DNA from: Nitrososphaerota archaeon | GTDB lineage: Archaea > Thermoproteota > Bathyarchaeia > Bathyarchaeales > Bathycorpusculaceae | Reading direction: 5' to 3' | Assembly: GCA_031256395.1 (NCBI GenBank) | Contig: JAIRQQ010000070.1 | Span: 1-60,444, forward strand | Length of the DNA stretch: 60,444 nt | Shown: positions 48,693 through 58,175 of the stretch, in pieces | Layout of the letters: each line of letters opens with the position of its first letter | Numbering within the stretch: the stretch's first letter is position 1 | Notes under the pieces: generated by a model | The model's database searches: none | What the model was told of the DNA's origin: nothing | The model's input: only the letters and a program-made list of their open reading frames with translations | Program-made: the position numbers and the translations under genes

Positions 48693-49031
48693 CTAAAATT
48701 GGGTTAAATACGTCTCAAAATTCTTTCGATCCTTTAAGCATTGAGAACAAACACAGCTAAACGGCAGATTTTTAGTGGTGCACAATTCGAGATAGTTACA
48801 ACCTCTGCAGGAAAAATCTTTGCCGCAACGAGTGCAACTCTGCAGAAAAACCACATCATCTTTTAAAATGTCGCTAATAGTATCGATGACTTTTTCGATG
48901 TTGTTGTAGCTTTGAATAGAGAATAATCCTGCATTGCGATCATAGTCTAAGCCCAGATGGATGAGATTAACGAATTTTTCTTTCTCCACCCGGGGAAGCT
49001 TGAATCCTTTGCCGTTTAAAATAATGGTCAT
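48693..49031 (-). CDS. Cys-rich protein of unknown function downstream of RFC genes
   Basis: SCTRCGKDFSCRGCNYLELCTTKNLPFSCVCSQC (8 Cys); 7-bp gap to rfcL. Confidence 0.7.
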   Translation of the reverse strand: MTIILNGKGFKLPRVEKEKFVNLIHLGLDYDRNAGLFSIQSYNNIEKVIDTISDILKDDVVFLQSCTRCGKDFSCRGCNYLELCTTKNLPFSCVCSQCLKDRKNFETYLTQF

Positions 49032-49038
49032 GTTGTTC

Positions 49039-50280
49039 TCAATACCTGCCCATTTTTATTAGGAAATCGACTTCTTCGGGGGTGAACTTGAACCAGCCTA
49101 CAAGAGGACTTTTGGGTTTTTTTTGTAGTATGGCGCGGATGTAGGGTACAAAGTCATGTTTGGCGGTTTTGTGGCTGACATGACATTGGGCTCCGATTTT
49201 GCCGCATATTGCATCTAGCATAGTGCGTTTACCCTTGGTCCAAAACAGGGTAATGATGCGTATTGGGGGTGTGACAAGGGTGAAGGGTTTGTAGGATTGG
49301 GGGTTAACTGCTGAGGCGCGGGCTAGGGCGTTGTAGAAGTATTTGAGCAGATGCCAGTTTTCGGTACCTATGCGACCTCTAAACAGATCGGCTTGAGATA
49401 CATAGTCGTAAGCTTGGGCGAGTTCGGTGAGATTGGGGTAGCGTTTTGGGAGATTATCGCTAACTGAGAGCAAAAAATCATCGTAGTCGATGCTTGAGAA
49501 GGCCAGCATGGTTGAGGTCTCAGCAATGTTTTGTGCGGAAAAGTATCGGCGCAGGGTTTCGTCTAGACTTATGTCTTTGTTTCGTGAGGTGAGCATCATT
49601 GTGTCTTGGAGACTTAGATGATGGTTCTCTTCACCTAGACTCTGCAGGTCATTTATAGCAGAGCGCACATCGCCTTTGCTGTTCTGTGCGATGCGTTCAA
49701 GGGCTTCAAACTCTGCGGTTACATGTTCTAATAAACAAATTTTTTGTAACAGGGCAATTATTAGAGGAATACGAACTTGTTGGAAACGTATTAGTAGACA
49801 TTCTTTTTTGAGGGGCCGTAATTTTTCGATATCGGGGTCATTTGCGGCCATGATGACAGGTACAAGGGAGTCTTCGATGATTTTTAGAATTGCGTTGACT
49901 CCGCCACGGTCTTCATTACCGGCAATGCCATCAACTTCGTCAAGAAACAGCACGTTGCCGTTTGTTTGGGCGTTTTCAGTAAAGTTGTCTAGGGCCTTGT
50001 AGGATGTGGCGGGTTTGGCAACAGCGTTGATGGCTTTTTCGGATCGGGTATCGCTGGCGTTCATTTCAATGACAGAAAAACCCAGTTCGCGTGAAGCGGC
50101 CAAAACCAGTGCAGTTTTGCCAACTCCGGGTGGTCCATAGAGCAACACGGCTTTTTTGTTGTGACGTTTGTTTTTGAGCCATTCAATAAATAGGGCTTTT
50201 GCTTCGTCGTTGCCGGTTATGTCGGTTATTTTTTTGGGGCGGTACTTTTCAACCCAGAGTAGGTTATTTTGCGTCTGCAT
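49039..50280 (-). CDS. rfcL: Replication factor C large subunit
   Basis: LWVEKYRPKKITDITGNDEAKALFIEWL, LLYGPPGVGKTALVLA, FLDEVDG. Confidence 0.94.
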   Translation of the reverse strand: MQTQNNLLWVEKYRPKKITDITGNDEAKALFIEWLKNKRHNKKAVLLYGPPGVGKTALVLAASRELGFSVIEMNASDTRSEKAINAVAKPATSYKALDNFTENAQTNGNVLFLDEVDGIAGNEDRGGVNAILKIIEDSLVPVIMAANDPDIEKLRPLKKECLLIRFQQVRIPLIIALLQKICLLEHVTAEFEALERIAQNSKGDVRSAINDLQSLGEENHHLSLQDTMMLTSRNKDISLDETLRRYFSAQNIAETSTMLAFSSIDYDDFLLSVSDNLPKRYPNLTELAQAYDYVSQADLFRGRIGTENWHLLKYFYNALARASAVNPQSYKPFTLVTPPIRIITLFWTKGKRTMLDAICGKIGAQCHVSHKTAKHDFVPYIRAILQKKPKSPLVGWFKFTPEEVDFLIKMGRY

Positions 50281-51277
50281 AACTTTCCTCTATGCCCTTG
50301 CCAAATTTGGCAAATTGCGCAAGTAGTGCGCTTAGCTGGATGTCGCTGTTGGCACCTTGAGTGAGGCGGTAATCATATTCGCCGATGACTCCGGAGAGGT
50401 CTGCTTTTTGCTCAGCTGTGAGGTCGCTCATTTTAAAGATTTCACGCTGGACTTGGCGGATGATCTCAGTACCGCTAAAGCCAAAGTTACCCATGATGTC
50501 ATACATGGTTTTTCGGGCGTCCATAAAGTTGCCGTAGAGTGCTTTGCGGATCATTTTTTGCACTTGACTGGGACTGGCCTCTCCAATGACTAAAGATACG
50601 GTTTTTTCGTCTATGACGCCTTCTTTATATGCTGAGGCGGTTTGTAGTGAATTTATGGCGTGACGCAAATCACCTTCGGCAAAATCGACAATACGGTCAG
50701 CTGCTTCGGGGACTAAGGTTGTGCCTTCTTTTTCTGCGAGACAGATGAGGTGTTGTTTCATGGCTTCTTTGTCCACGCGACTAAAGCGGAATATGGCGCA
50801 TCGACTTTGGATGGGTTCGATGATTTTGCTGGATTGGTTACAGATGAGTATGAAACGGCTGGTGCGGCTACCGATTTCCATGATTCGGCGCAGTGCAGTC
50901 TGTGCGGGACCGGTCATTTGGTCACATTCATCTAGGATGATAAGAGCAAAGGGAACATCTTCGCCAAAGCCTGTGCGGCTGTAGCGGCTAAAATCTTTGA
51001 TACGATCTCGAACGGTGTCTATACCTCGCTCATCGGAGGCGTTTAATTCGAGAGTGAAGTTTTTCCAGTTTGCACCATATAGGGTGTGAGCGATGACAAG
51101 GGCAAGTGTTGTTTTGCCTGTACCAGGAACACCTGCAAACATGAGATGCGGCATTGTTTTTGGGTTTCGCATAAACGCCTGGAGACTTTCTACGATGTCT
51201 TTTACGCCGACAACTTCGTCGAAAGTTTTAGGGCGGTACTTTTCAACCCACATGAGTGCTTCTTCGTTAACTGCCAT
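50264..51277 (-). CDS. rfcS: Replication factor C small subunit
   Basis: MWVEKYRPKTFDEVVGVKDIVESL, FAGVPGTGKTTLAL, LDECDQMT. Confidence 0.96.
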   Translation of the reverse strand: MAVNEEALMWVEKYRPKTFDEVVGVKDIVESLQAFMRNPKTMPHLMFAGVPGTGKTTLALVIAHTLYGANWKNFTLELNASDERGIDTVRDRIKDFSRYSRTGFGEDVPFALIILDECDQMTGPAQTALRRIMEIGSRTSRFILICNQSSKIIEPIQSRCAIFRFSRVDKEAMKQHLICLAEKEGTTLVPEAADRIVDFAEGDLRHAINSLQTASAYKEGVIDEKTVSLVIGEASPSQVQKMIRKALYGNFMDARKTMYDIMGNFGFSGTEIIRQVQREIFKMSDLTAEQKADLSGVIGEYDYRLTQGANSDIQLSALLAQFAKFGKGIEESYADAK

Positions 51278-51440
51278 TAAATCATACCTTCACAATAATG
51301 CAATACAATAACCTCAGCTATAATTAATTTAACTTTTCTCTAAAGGCCCAATTAAGTAGCCTGTTTGTATGTGACAGCATAAGAGGGTTGAGTAGTAGTT
51401 GTAAAAGAAACCGTAAATGGGGGTTAGGTATGTGTTATTG

Positions 51441-51773
51441 TTATCTTAGTTTGCTTCCTTCGACTATGTCTTTTTCGGGTTGGAGAACAGATACGTTGCC
51501 TGCTTCATCTTCAGCGGCTAAAATCATGCATTGTGATTCAAGACCGGCTATCATTCGGCGTTGTAGATTTAGTAGAAATAAACACTTTTTGCCGGTTAGT
51601 TCCTCGGGTTTGTAGAATTTTATTAGTCCTGCGATGCATTGACGTTGCTCTGAGCCGAAGTCTACTTGGATTTTGATGAGTTTTTTGCTTTCAGCAACCG
51701 CTTCGGCTTCAACGATTTTGCCGATTCGCAGATCAAGTTTTTCAAAGTAGTCAAAAGTTATTTCTTCTGCCAT
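51441..51773 (-). CDS. Methionyl-tRNA synthetase beta subunit / tRNA-binding OB-fold protein
   Basis: ITFDYFEKLDLRIGKIVEAEAVAESKKLIKIQVDFG. Confidence 0.9.
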   Translation of the reverse strand: MAEEITFDYFEKLDLRIGKIVEAEAVAESKKLIKIQVDFGSEQRQCIAGLIKFYKPEELTGKKCLFLLNLQRRMIAGLESQCMILAAEDEAGNVSVLQPEKDIVEGSKLR

Positions 51774-51922
51774 TGAATCACGCTAAACCAGTTATTACGG
51801 TTTTGAGATATTTACTTTGCTGTCCCTACCAAATGTTTGGTTATCAGTTAACTAGAGCACATACTGTGCGTAGTTGTGAGACAATAGAAGAATATTGGAG
51901 ATGAGTTCTGTAGGTTTGGAGG

Positions 51923-52579
51923 TCAAGTTTTTGTTTGTTTGCGGTTGGTTTTGCGTTGGGTAGTTTCGAATTTTTTGAGCAAATCTTCGAGTGCTTTACG
52001 TCGTACTTCAAGGGTGATATCACCGCGGGTGGTTTCGATGATGCGGCGTGCGATGTCGGATTTGTGGCGTAGTCCAGGAACTAGCATGTAGGCTTCGTCG
52101 AGTGCTAAGAGTTGGATAAAGATTTGGTCCATGATTTCGAGGCATTTTATGGCTTTTTCGACTTCTCCTTCACGCAGGTAGTCTAGTGCGAGGCGTCTGT
52201 ATTCGCCTATAACGTCTGCTAAGCCCAAAATGTAGTCGACTGGTGACACATTAAGCTCAGAGGGGGTAGTGAATCGGTCATTTTTAACCAATGTAAACAG
52301 GATATTGGCTTCGGAGTATTCTTGTAGTGCTGCACTAAACATGCCGCTGTAGATTATTTCAGGGTATTCTTTAGCCTGTTCTTGGAGGTTTGTGATGATT
52401 GTTTGGGCGTCGTTGAGCATTTTTTGGGCGCTGTCGAATCGTTTTTGGTGTAGCAGCAAAATAGATTGTTTGGAGAGGCTGGTGGCTTTGCGCATGCATT
52501 CATGTGCGTCCTCACGGATTTTGTTTTTAGTTGTGAGTTCGTTTTTGATTTGCTGGATAATGTTTTCTAGTGAAGACAA
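51923..52579 (-). CDS. Translin family protein
   Basis: IIYSGMFSAALQEYSEANILFTL...ELNVSPVDYILGLADVIGEYRRLALDYLREGEVEKA. Confidence 0.85.
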   Translation of the reverse strand: MSSLENIIQQIKNELTTKNKIREDAHECMRKATSLSKQSILLLHQKRFDSAQKMLNDAQTIITNLQEQAKEYPEIIYSGMFSAALQEYSEANILFTLVKNDRFTTPSELNVSPVDYILGLADVIGEYRRLALDYLREGEVEKAIKCLEIMDQIFIQLLALDEAYMLVPGLRHKSDIARRIIETTRGDITLEVRRKALEDLLKKFETTQRKTNRKQTKT

Positions 52580-52668
52580 ATTGGCACCGAGTAGTAAGTG
52601 GGTTGGTTGTTTATTTAGTATATGTCCATCTATTAGCAGGATGTTTTTTGGTTTGGAGACCTAAAGAG

Positions 52669-52854
52669 TTAGGTTTCTTGCGGCCACTTTTCAACCAAGA
52701 GTTTGTTGTCACCAAGCAAAAAACTTACGCGGACAACTATGGTATCAGAACCCTTAAAGGGAAACATGCTGTCTTCTGCTAAGTCTTTGGGCAGATAAAC
52801 TAGATATTTGCCGTCTTTTCGTCGAAACAGTCTGCCTTTTCCTTCATTTACCAT
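52669..52854 (-). CDS. Small hypothetical protein (61 aa)
   Basis: MVNEGKGRLFRRKDGKYLVYLPKDLAEDSMFPFKGSDTIVVRVSF; plausible small ORF upstream of translin. Confidence 0.6.
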   Translation of the reverse strand: MVNEGKGRLFRRKDGKYLVYLPKDLAEDSMFPFKGSDTIVVRVSFLLGDNKLLVEKWPQET

Positions 52855-52948
52855 TGATTGATACTTACCGTTTGGTTGATACTAAGCATAAGGGCAAAAC
52901 TTGGGTATTTAAAATTTATTGCAACCAACCAATGCCAATTCAGCGCGA

Positions 52949-53914
52949 TTAGGTTTTGCCCACTTGGATTGCTTTCTCTAATCGGCTCAGCAGAATCACG
53001 CGGCTCTCAGGTGCTTCATTGATAATTTTGTAGCCGGTTTGCTCAGCGAGGTTTTGGGCGAATTCTCTGACTTCGCTGTGCAGAGGCATACGATCAAACC
53101 CCAACCGTAAATTTGAGAAGCCGATGTGCATGTATGCTTTAGCTTCGATGTAGGTTGGCTGAGCTTTCTCGATGAGTTTAGCGTATCCCTCCACTTCGGC
53201 CATGTTGTGGCCTTTTACCATAGTCATGCGTGTGGCGGTGGGGCAACGAAAACTTTTGAGTAGCTCGAGGGTTTCGTTGAGTTTTTTCCATGCGGCTGAG
53301 AATTGGGGTCTGCAGACTTTGTTAAAGACCTCCTCGTTTGGAGCGCAGAGTGAAACATAGAGCTGGGTGGGTTCTTGACTGAGTTGGGAGAGTTTTTGGG
53401 GCAGATTGCCATTGGTTACCAGAAAAGTTGTTAAATCTCTTTGATGGAAAGCGCTAAGCAAGTCGCCTAATTGTGCATAGAGGGTGGGTTCACCTGTTAG
53501 GCTTATAGCAACTTGATTGGGCCGCATAGCTTCTTGGAATTTGCGCCAATCAGTCTTTTCATTGCCCTTATAGCCTGAGATAATTCGTTCTTGGGCTCTA
53601 AAGCAACCCTCTACAATTTGTTCAGGTGTGTCTTTGTTGGGATTGTGCATTTCATCCCAGTGAACCTGCTGCATATCACCGCTTTGAGCTCTCCAGCAAA
53701 ACAGACACTGCTGGGTACAATAATGCAATGAGGGGGTCATCTGAATACAGCGGTGACTTTGGATGCCGTAGAATTTTTGTTTGTAACAGGGTCGATTGTT
53801 AACTATGGATTCATAGAGCCATTTGCATCGTTTTACTGCAGAGTTGGCACCGATTAGGTGATACTTTTGTTTTTTAAGCGCTGATAGTAGCGGAGATGCG
53901 GAGGGGTCTTGCAA
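52949..53914 (-). CDS. taw1: 4-demethylwyosine synthase (Taw1/TYW1), radical SAM
   Basis: QKFYGIQSHRCIQMTPSLHYCTQQCLFCWR, SLTGEPTLY. Confidence 0.93.
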   Translation of the reverse strand: MQDPSASPLLSALKKQKYHLIGANSAVKRCKWLYESIVNNRPCYKQKFYGIQSHRCIQMTPSLHYCTQQCLFCWRAQSGDMQQVHWDEMHNPNKDTPEQIVEGCFRAQERIISGYKGNEKTDWRKFQEAMRPNQVAISLTGEPTLYAQLGDLLSAFHQRDLTTFLVTNGNLPQKLSQLSQEPTQLYVSLCAPNEEVFNKVCRPQFSAAWKKLNETLELLKSFRCPTATRMTMVKGHNMAEVEGYAKLIEKAQPTYIEAKAYMHIGFSNLRLGFDRMPLHSEVREFAQNLAEQTGYKIINEAPESRVILLSRLEKAIQVGKT

Positions 53915-54101
53915 AATAGTGCACCGTTTGCTCTGTTATAGTTACGGTCTTTTAAAAAGACCTGCGCCGAAAACTACATTTAATGGCGAATCTTTTGTTA
54001 CTGCAGGCATCTGTTAGATATGTCCTGAAATGTTAGATGACAAAATTTAAAATGTCATACGACCTAACATCAGTATTAACTATTCAGGAGAACAAAAAAG
54101 G

Positions 54102-56168
54102 TTGAATAAGAAAGGTACAACATTCACCATCCTGATTCTCATGCTTTTTGCCGCTTTATCGGTGGCGCCTCTGGGAGGTTCGCAAAGCTTAGAGGTAAAT
54201 ATCTATCAGATAAATCCCAGCTCTGCGAGCGGACCAGCGGGATCTAGTGTAAATATTTTGGGCACCCTCTCCAACCCAAACGCATCTTATCAGATTATTT
54301 TTGGGAGATCTGTTATTGCCAGCGGTATTTCGGAGGGCTACTATGTGAACGCCAATTTTACGGTTCCTGAGAGTCCAGTAGGACGACATGCGCTCATACT
54401 ACAAGAGGTAGCAACCAACCGTAACTCAACTAACTATTTCACAATCACCATAGGCTACAGCATTGATGTGGCCAAACCAACGGTAATGGAGGGCGATAGT
54501 ATAGCCTTTAACGTATCAGTTACCGCGGGTAGCCTTGATGTTAACTATTATGCAAGGGTTGAGGTGGTTTTGCCCAGCGGCTCAACTTATACAACCAATG
54601 TAAACTTGGGCACCATTAACCAAAAGGGCACAGCAAGCGCCCAAGTTAGCTTTCCAAGCAACAGTTTTTCGCCCTCCAACGGTGCAATCGATTACACCGG
54701 AACCTATACCATAAAATTCAACAGTACTTTGGCTCAGAGTCAATTTATCGCAACCATTCTGGATTCATCAGTCTATCACAGAGGGGAAACCACCAAAATT
54801 TGTGCCACTGCCTATCAACCCAATCAAGCCGCAACGATAACATTTAGCAACCGCGACAGCACAATAGAAACACTCCAAGTCACTGCCTCTGCAGAGGGCA
54901 TAATTAGCACTACCTGGGTCATTCCCGATAACATGCCCATCGGAAGCTATACCGTAAAAATTTCATCGCAAGATAAACAAAAAGCCGTACAAGACCAACA
55001 GACTTTCGCAGTCCCCGGACACCAAGTAAAGGTACAAGTTACCAACCTTGCAGGCAAAGTAGTACCCGATGTTTTAGTTAGAGCCACCGATTCAGCGACC
55101 GATATAGTTCTTAGCGCTGTAAGTGGTTTGGATGGTATTACATTTTTCAGACTTGAAAATGGTCCCTTCAGCTTAACGGCCACATGGAAAGATATCAACA
55201 TAGGACAATCAAACATAGTGATTACAGGAGAAGAAACCTTTACACTGCGTTGTCAACTAACAGATACCATAATTACAGTTAAAAACACCGCAGGTGTCAC
55301 CATACCCTTTGTAGATCTAGACATAACCTACAATTATCAAGGAAGCACCAACTCAAAAAGTGACAATACCAACGGCCGAACAGATCACACAGGCCAATTC
55401 ACACTAACATCAACCTTAGCTGGCGCCACCTACACCGTGGATGCTTCACTCTACGGGAAGGTCTTTAACGCAGGCAACAACACCTTTAGCAATTCCATCG
55501 ATCAATCCGCCGCACAGGTTGTAATTGATTGCCCCATTCAAAACGTTTCCATAAACGTGAGCGGATATGACTATAAAGCCATACCTGAAGCACGTATAGA
55601 ATTTGTGGAGTGCACAAACGGACTATTTTATTCAGCAACAACTAACAGTGAAGGCAACTCGGCAACACAGATAACCTTTGGAATGTATCGCATAAGAGTA
55701 TACAGCGGAAATGCCCTAATCAACGAAACCACCACAGAGATTTTTGGGAATAGAGAACAACAAATCCACTGCACTCTCTATGGTATTCGCCTCTCTGTGT
55801 CAGTTGTTGATTTCTGGGGATCCTCTATTCCAAACGCCAAAGTAACCCTAAACGGACCAACAAAAGCCTCAGCTATTACCCAAAGCAATGGTATAGCAAC
55901 CTTTGACAACATCATAGGCGGCCATATGCAAATAATCGCCCAACCCCAGAGCGTATCTGAAGCCGCACAGGCCATAACAGTAAACATTAACGAACCCGCT
56001 ACGGTTCAAATTAAAACAGACAAATACATATCCCTTGGAGGCCTGCTTATACAAACAAGCACCCTAATCACTATTGGCATAGTATTTACAACTTTATTTG
56101 GATTCACCACCGTCGAGTTTTACCGGCATCGAAAAAGCCATAGCACAACACCTAAGGCAACAACGTAA
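54102..56168 (+). CDS. Surface protein with Ig-like/carboxypeptidase-regulatory-like repeats and C-terminal TM
   Basis: Signal peptide, repeated V.D.....P...V....T..TD..G beta-sandwich motifs, terminal TM helix. Confidence 0.75.
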   Translation: MNKKGTTFTILILMLFAALSVAPLGGSQSLEVNIYQINPSSASGPAGSSVNILGTLSNPNASYQIIFGRSVIASGISEGYYVNANFTVPESPVGRHALILQEVATNRNSTNYFTITIGYSIDVAKPTVMEGDSIAFNVSVTAGSLDVNYYARVEVVLPSGSTYTTNVNLGTINQKGTASAQVSFPSNSFSPSNGAIDYTGTYTIKFNSTLAQSQFIATILDSSVYHRGETTKICATAYQPNQAATITFSNRDSTIETLQVTASAEGIISTTWVIPDNMPIGSYTVKISSQDKQKAVQDQQTFAVPGHQVKVQVTNLAGKVVPDVLVRATDSATDIVLSAVSGLDGITFFRLENGPFSLTATWKDINIGQSNIVITGEETFTLRCQLTDTIITVKNTAGVTIPFVDLDITYNYQGSTNSKSDNTNGRTDHTGQFTLTSTLAGATYTVDASLYGKVFNAGNNTFSNSIDQSAAQVVIDCPIQNVSINVSGYDYKAIPEARIEFVECTNGLFYSATTNSEGNSATQITFGMYRIRVYSGNALINETTTEIFGNREQQIHCTLYGIRLSVSVVDFWGSSIPNAKVTLNGPTKASAITQSNGIATFDNIIGGHMQIIAQPQSVSEAAQAITVNINEPATVQIKTDKYISLGGLLIQTSTLITIGIVFTTLFGFTTVEFYRHRKSHSTTPKATT

Positions 56169-56267
56169 ATTTCGGCGCTTTTTAGAAAAAAGTTTATAGG
56201 CTTCCAAGAAACAATACACAACCAATAACTAAAAAGTGTAATATTTTGACTCCTGAGGTGTATCCTG

Positions 56268-56576
56268 TTGGCTCAAGCAAAATCTTGTTCTCCAACATGC
56301 CAATCATTCAAGTGCGGCAAAAATGTAGCAATTTTCCGAAGAGATTCCGTTTGGTGCAGAGATGGAGATGAACCCTGCAACGTTGCTAAATGTACATATT
56401 CAATGTGCTTTAAACGACGCTTGCTTCCGGGTGCAATTTGCGGTGAAACCGTCCGACGACAAACTTCCGAACATGATTTAGACGATGACTTTTACAAAGA
56501 TGAGGACAAATCCTCTGCCTCTGTGAAACTCAAAGGGAAAGCCCTGCGTAAACTCGGAGACCAAGACTACTACTAA
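56268..56576 (+). CDS. Cys-rich small protein
   Basis: CSPTCQSFKCGKNVAIFRRDSVWCRDGDEPCNVAKCTYSMCFKRRLLPGAICG. Confidence 0.7.
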   Translation: MAQAKSCSPTCQSFKCGKNVAIFRRDSVWCRDGDEPCNVAKCTYSMCFKRRLLPGAICGETVRRQTSEHDLDDDFYKDEDKSSASVKLKGKALRKLGDQDYY

Positions 56577-56635
56577 AAATAGAAACAGAAACAAACAAAA
56601 ATTATTTACCCGTGCTAAGCACGAGTACCTTCTCT

Positions 56636-56797
56636 CTATTTTGATTGAACCCGTTTAACTACTGGAGGCTTAACCTTCTTTAATATACGGTATCCACATA
56701 TGATGCATTTGATTTCTCCGCCGCGGAGTTCAAGTTCTTCGGAAGGAACCCGCGAACCGCATCTCATACATTCGTAAACAATTCCTGATTTTTCCAT
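56636..56797 (-). CDS. rpoP: DNA-directed RNA polymerase subunit P (Rpo12)
   Basis: MEKSGIVYECMRCGSRVPSEELELRGGEIKCIICGYRILKKVKPPVVKRVQSK*; below the ORF-track cutoff. Confidence 0.9.
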   Translation of the reverse strand: MEKSGIVYECMRCGSRVPSEELELRGGEIKCIICGYRILKKVKPPVVKRVQSK

Positions 56798-56874
56798 GCG
56801 TAAACGCCTGTTCCTACAAAGAAAAGCAATCTACTTTTAAACGTTTCCAATAGCATTATGCAGAGGATAAGCAA

Positions 56875-57723
56875 TTGAGAGTACGTCTCAAAGAAAAACT
56901 TGCAAACCAGCTACCACCCGATGCCTTAAGCCGCGTTTACAGTTCTTTTGATATAGTTGGCGATATCGCTATCATCAAAGCCCCCAGCAATCCATTCGAC
57001 GCACAAACCGTTGCAAAACAGATAATGGAAACCCATAAAAAAATTCGAAGCGTTTTTTCCCAAACCAGTCCAGTTGAAAACACTCATCGTATCCGAAAAC
57101 TCACATTACTATCAGGCGAAAATACTACGCTTACCAAACATAGAGAAGCAGGATGCATCTTTAAAGTGGACGTAGAAAAATGTTATTTTTCACCCCGACT
57201 CTCCCATGAACACCTACGGATTGCACATCAAGTTTCAAGAGAAGAAACGGTGGTTAACATGTTTGCGGGGGTGGGCTGTTTTAGCGTAATAATCGCCAAA
57301 ACAGCACCAAAAACAAAAGTGTACTCCATAGACATCAACCCCACAGCATACCAACTCATGACTGAAAACATACAAATCAACAACGTCAAAGACAACGTCT
57401 ACCCCTTACTTGGCGACTCCAAAGAAATTGTGGAAACCCAACTGCAAGGCACCGCCGACCGTGTGCTGATGCCCCTGCCTGAACTAGCCCTTCAATACCT
57501 ACCCACTGCAGTATTGGCACTTAAAAAAACAAACGGACAGATACATTACTACGATTTTGAACATGCTACCAGACAAGAAAATCCAGTTGAGAAAACCCAG
57601 CAAAAAGTCGCAGAGACACTTGACAAATTAGGCGTCAAGTACAGATTCAAACACACTCGTATCGTACGTAGCACCGGCCCAAACTGGTACCAAACGGTAC
57701 TAGACATTCAAATTGCACACTAA
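56875..57723 (+). CDS. Trm5/Tyw2-family tRNA methyltransferase
   Basis: ETVVNMFAGVGCFSVIIAK, YSIDINPTAYQLMTENI, DRVLMPLPE; TTG start. Confidence 0.88.
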   Translation: MRVRLKEKLANQLPPDALSRVYSSFDIVGDIAIIKAPSNPFDAQTVAKQIMETHKKIRSVFSQTSPVENTHRIRKLTLLSGENTTLTKHREAGCIFKVDVEKCYFSPRLSHEHLRIAHQVSREETVVNMFAGVGCFSVIIAKTAPKTKVYSIDINPTAYQLMTENIQINNVKDNVYPLLGDSKEIVETQLQGTADRVLMPLPELALQYLPTAVLALKKTNGQIHYYDFEHATRQENPVEKTQQKVAETLDKLGVKYRFKHTRIVRSTGPNWYQTVLDIQIAH

Positions 57724-57895
57724 TTTAGCAATAGCGCGATAAACCAGCTTTTCTTTATAAATCAAAACACAGCAAATATAACCCTAACTAAAAACAGATC
57801 CATTACGTTACTGCCTATACAGTAACCAACTCAAAGAGCAACCAAGTTTTTAGTTTAAGCAAGTTTTAATAACTCAGTATTCACTAGCTACGTGG

Positions 57896-58171
57896 TTGAT
57901 TATGAAACGCAAACTCATGGAAATCCTCGCCTGCCCCATAGACAAACATCATCCCCTTGACCTCCATGTCTTTGAAGAAAAAGACGAAATCATAGAAGGA
58001 ATAATTATCTGCACCCAATGCGGTCGATGGTACCCCATCCGTGACGAAATCCCCGAAATGCTCCCCGACGAGTTACGCAAAGAATCGGAAGACCTCCCAT
58101 TTCTAAAGAAATGGAAAGACAAAGTACCCCAACAGACCGTTACTGAAGGTAAACCCTTCAATCTAAAATAA
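57896..58171 (+). CDS. Trm112-like zinc protein
   Basis: KRKLMEILACPIDKHHPLDL...CTQCGRWYPIRDEIPEMLPDELR. Confidence 0.88.
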   Translation: MIMKRKLMEILACPIDKHHPLDLHVFEEKDEIIEGIIICTQCGRWYPIRDEIPEMLPDELRKESEDLPFLKKWKDKVPQQTVTEGKPFNLK

Positions 58172-58175
58172 CAGC

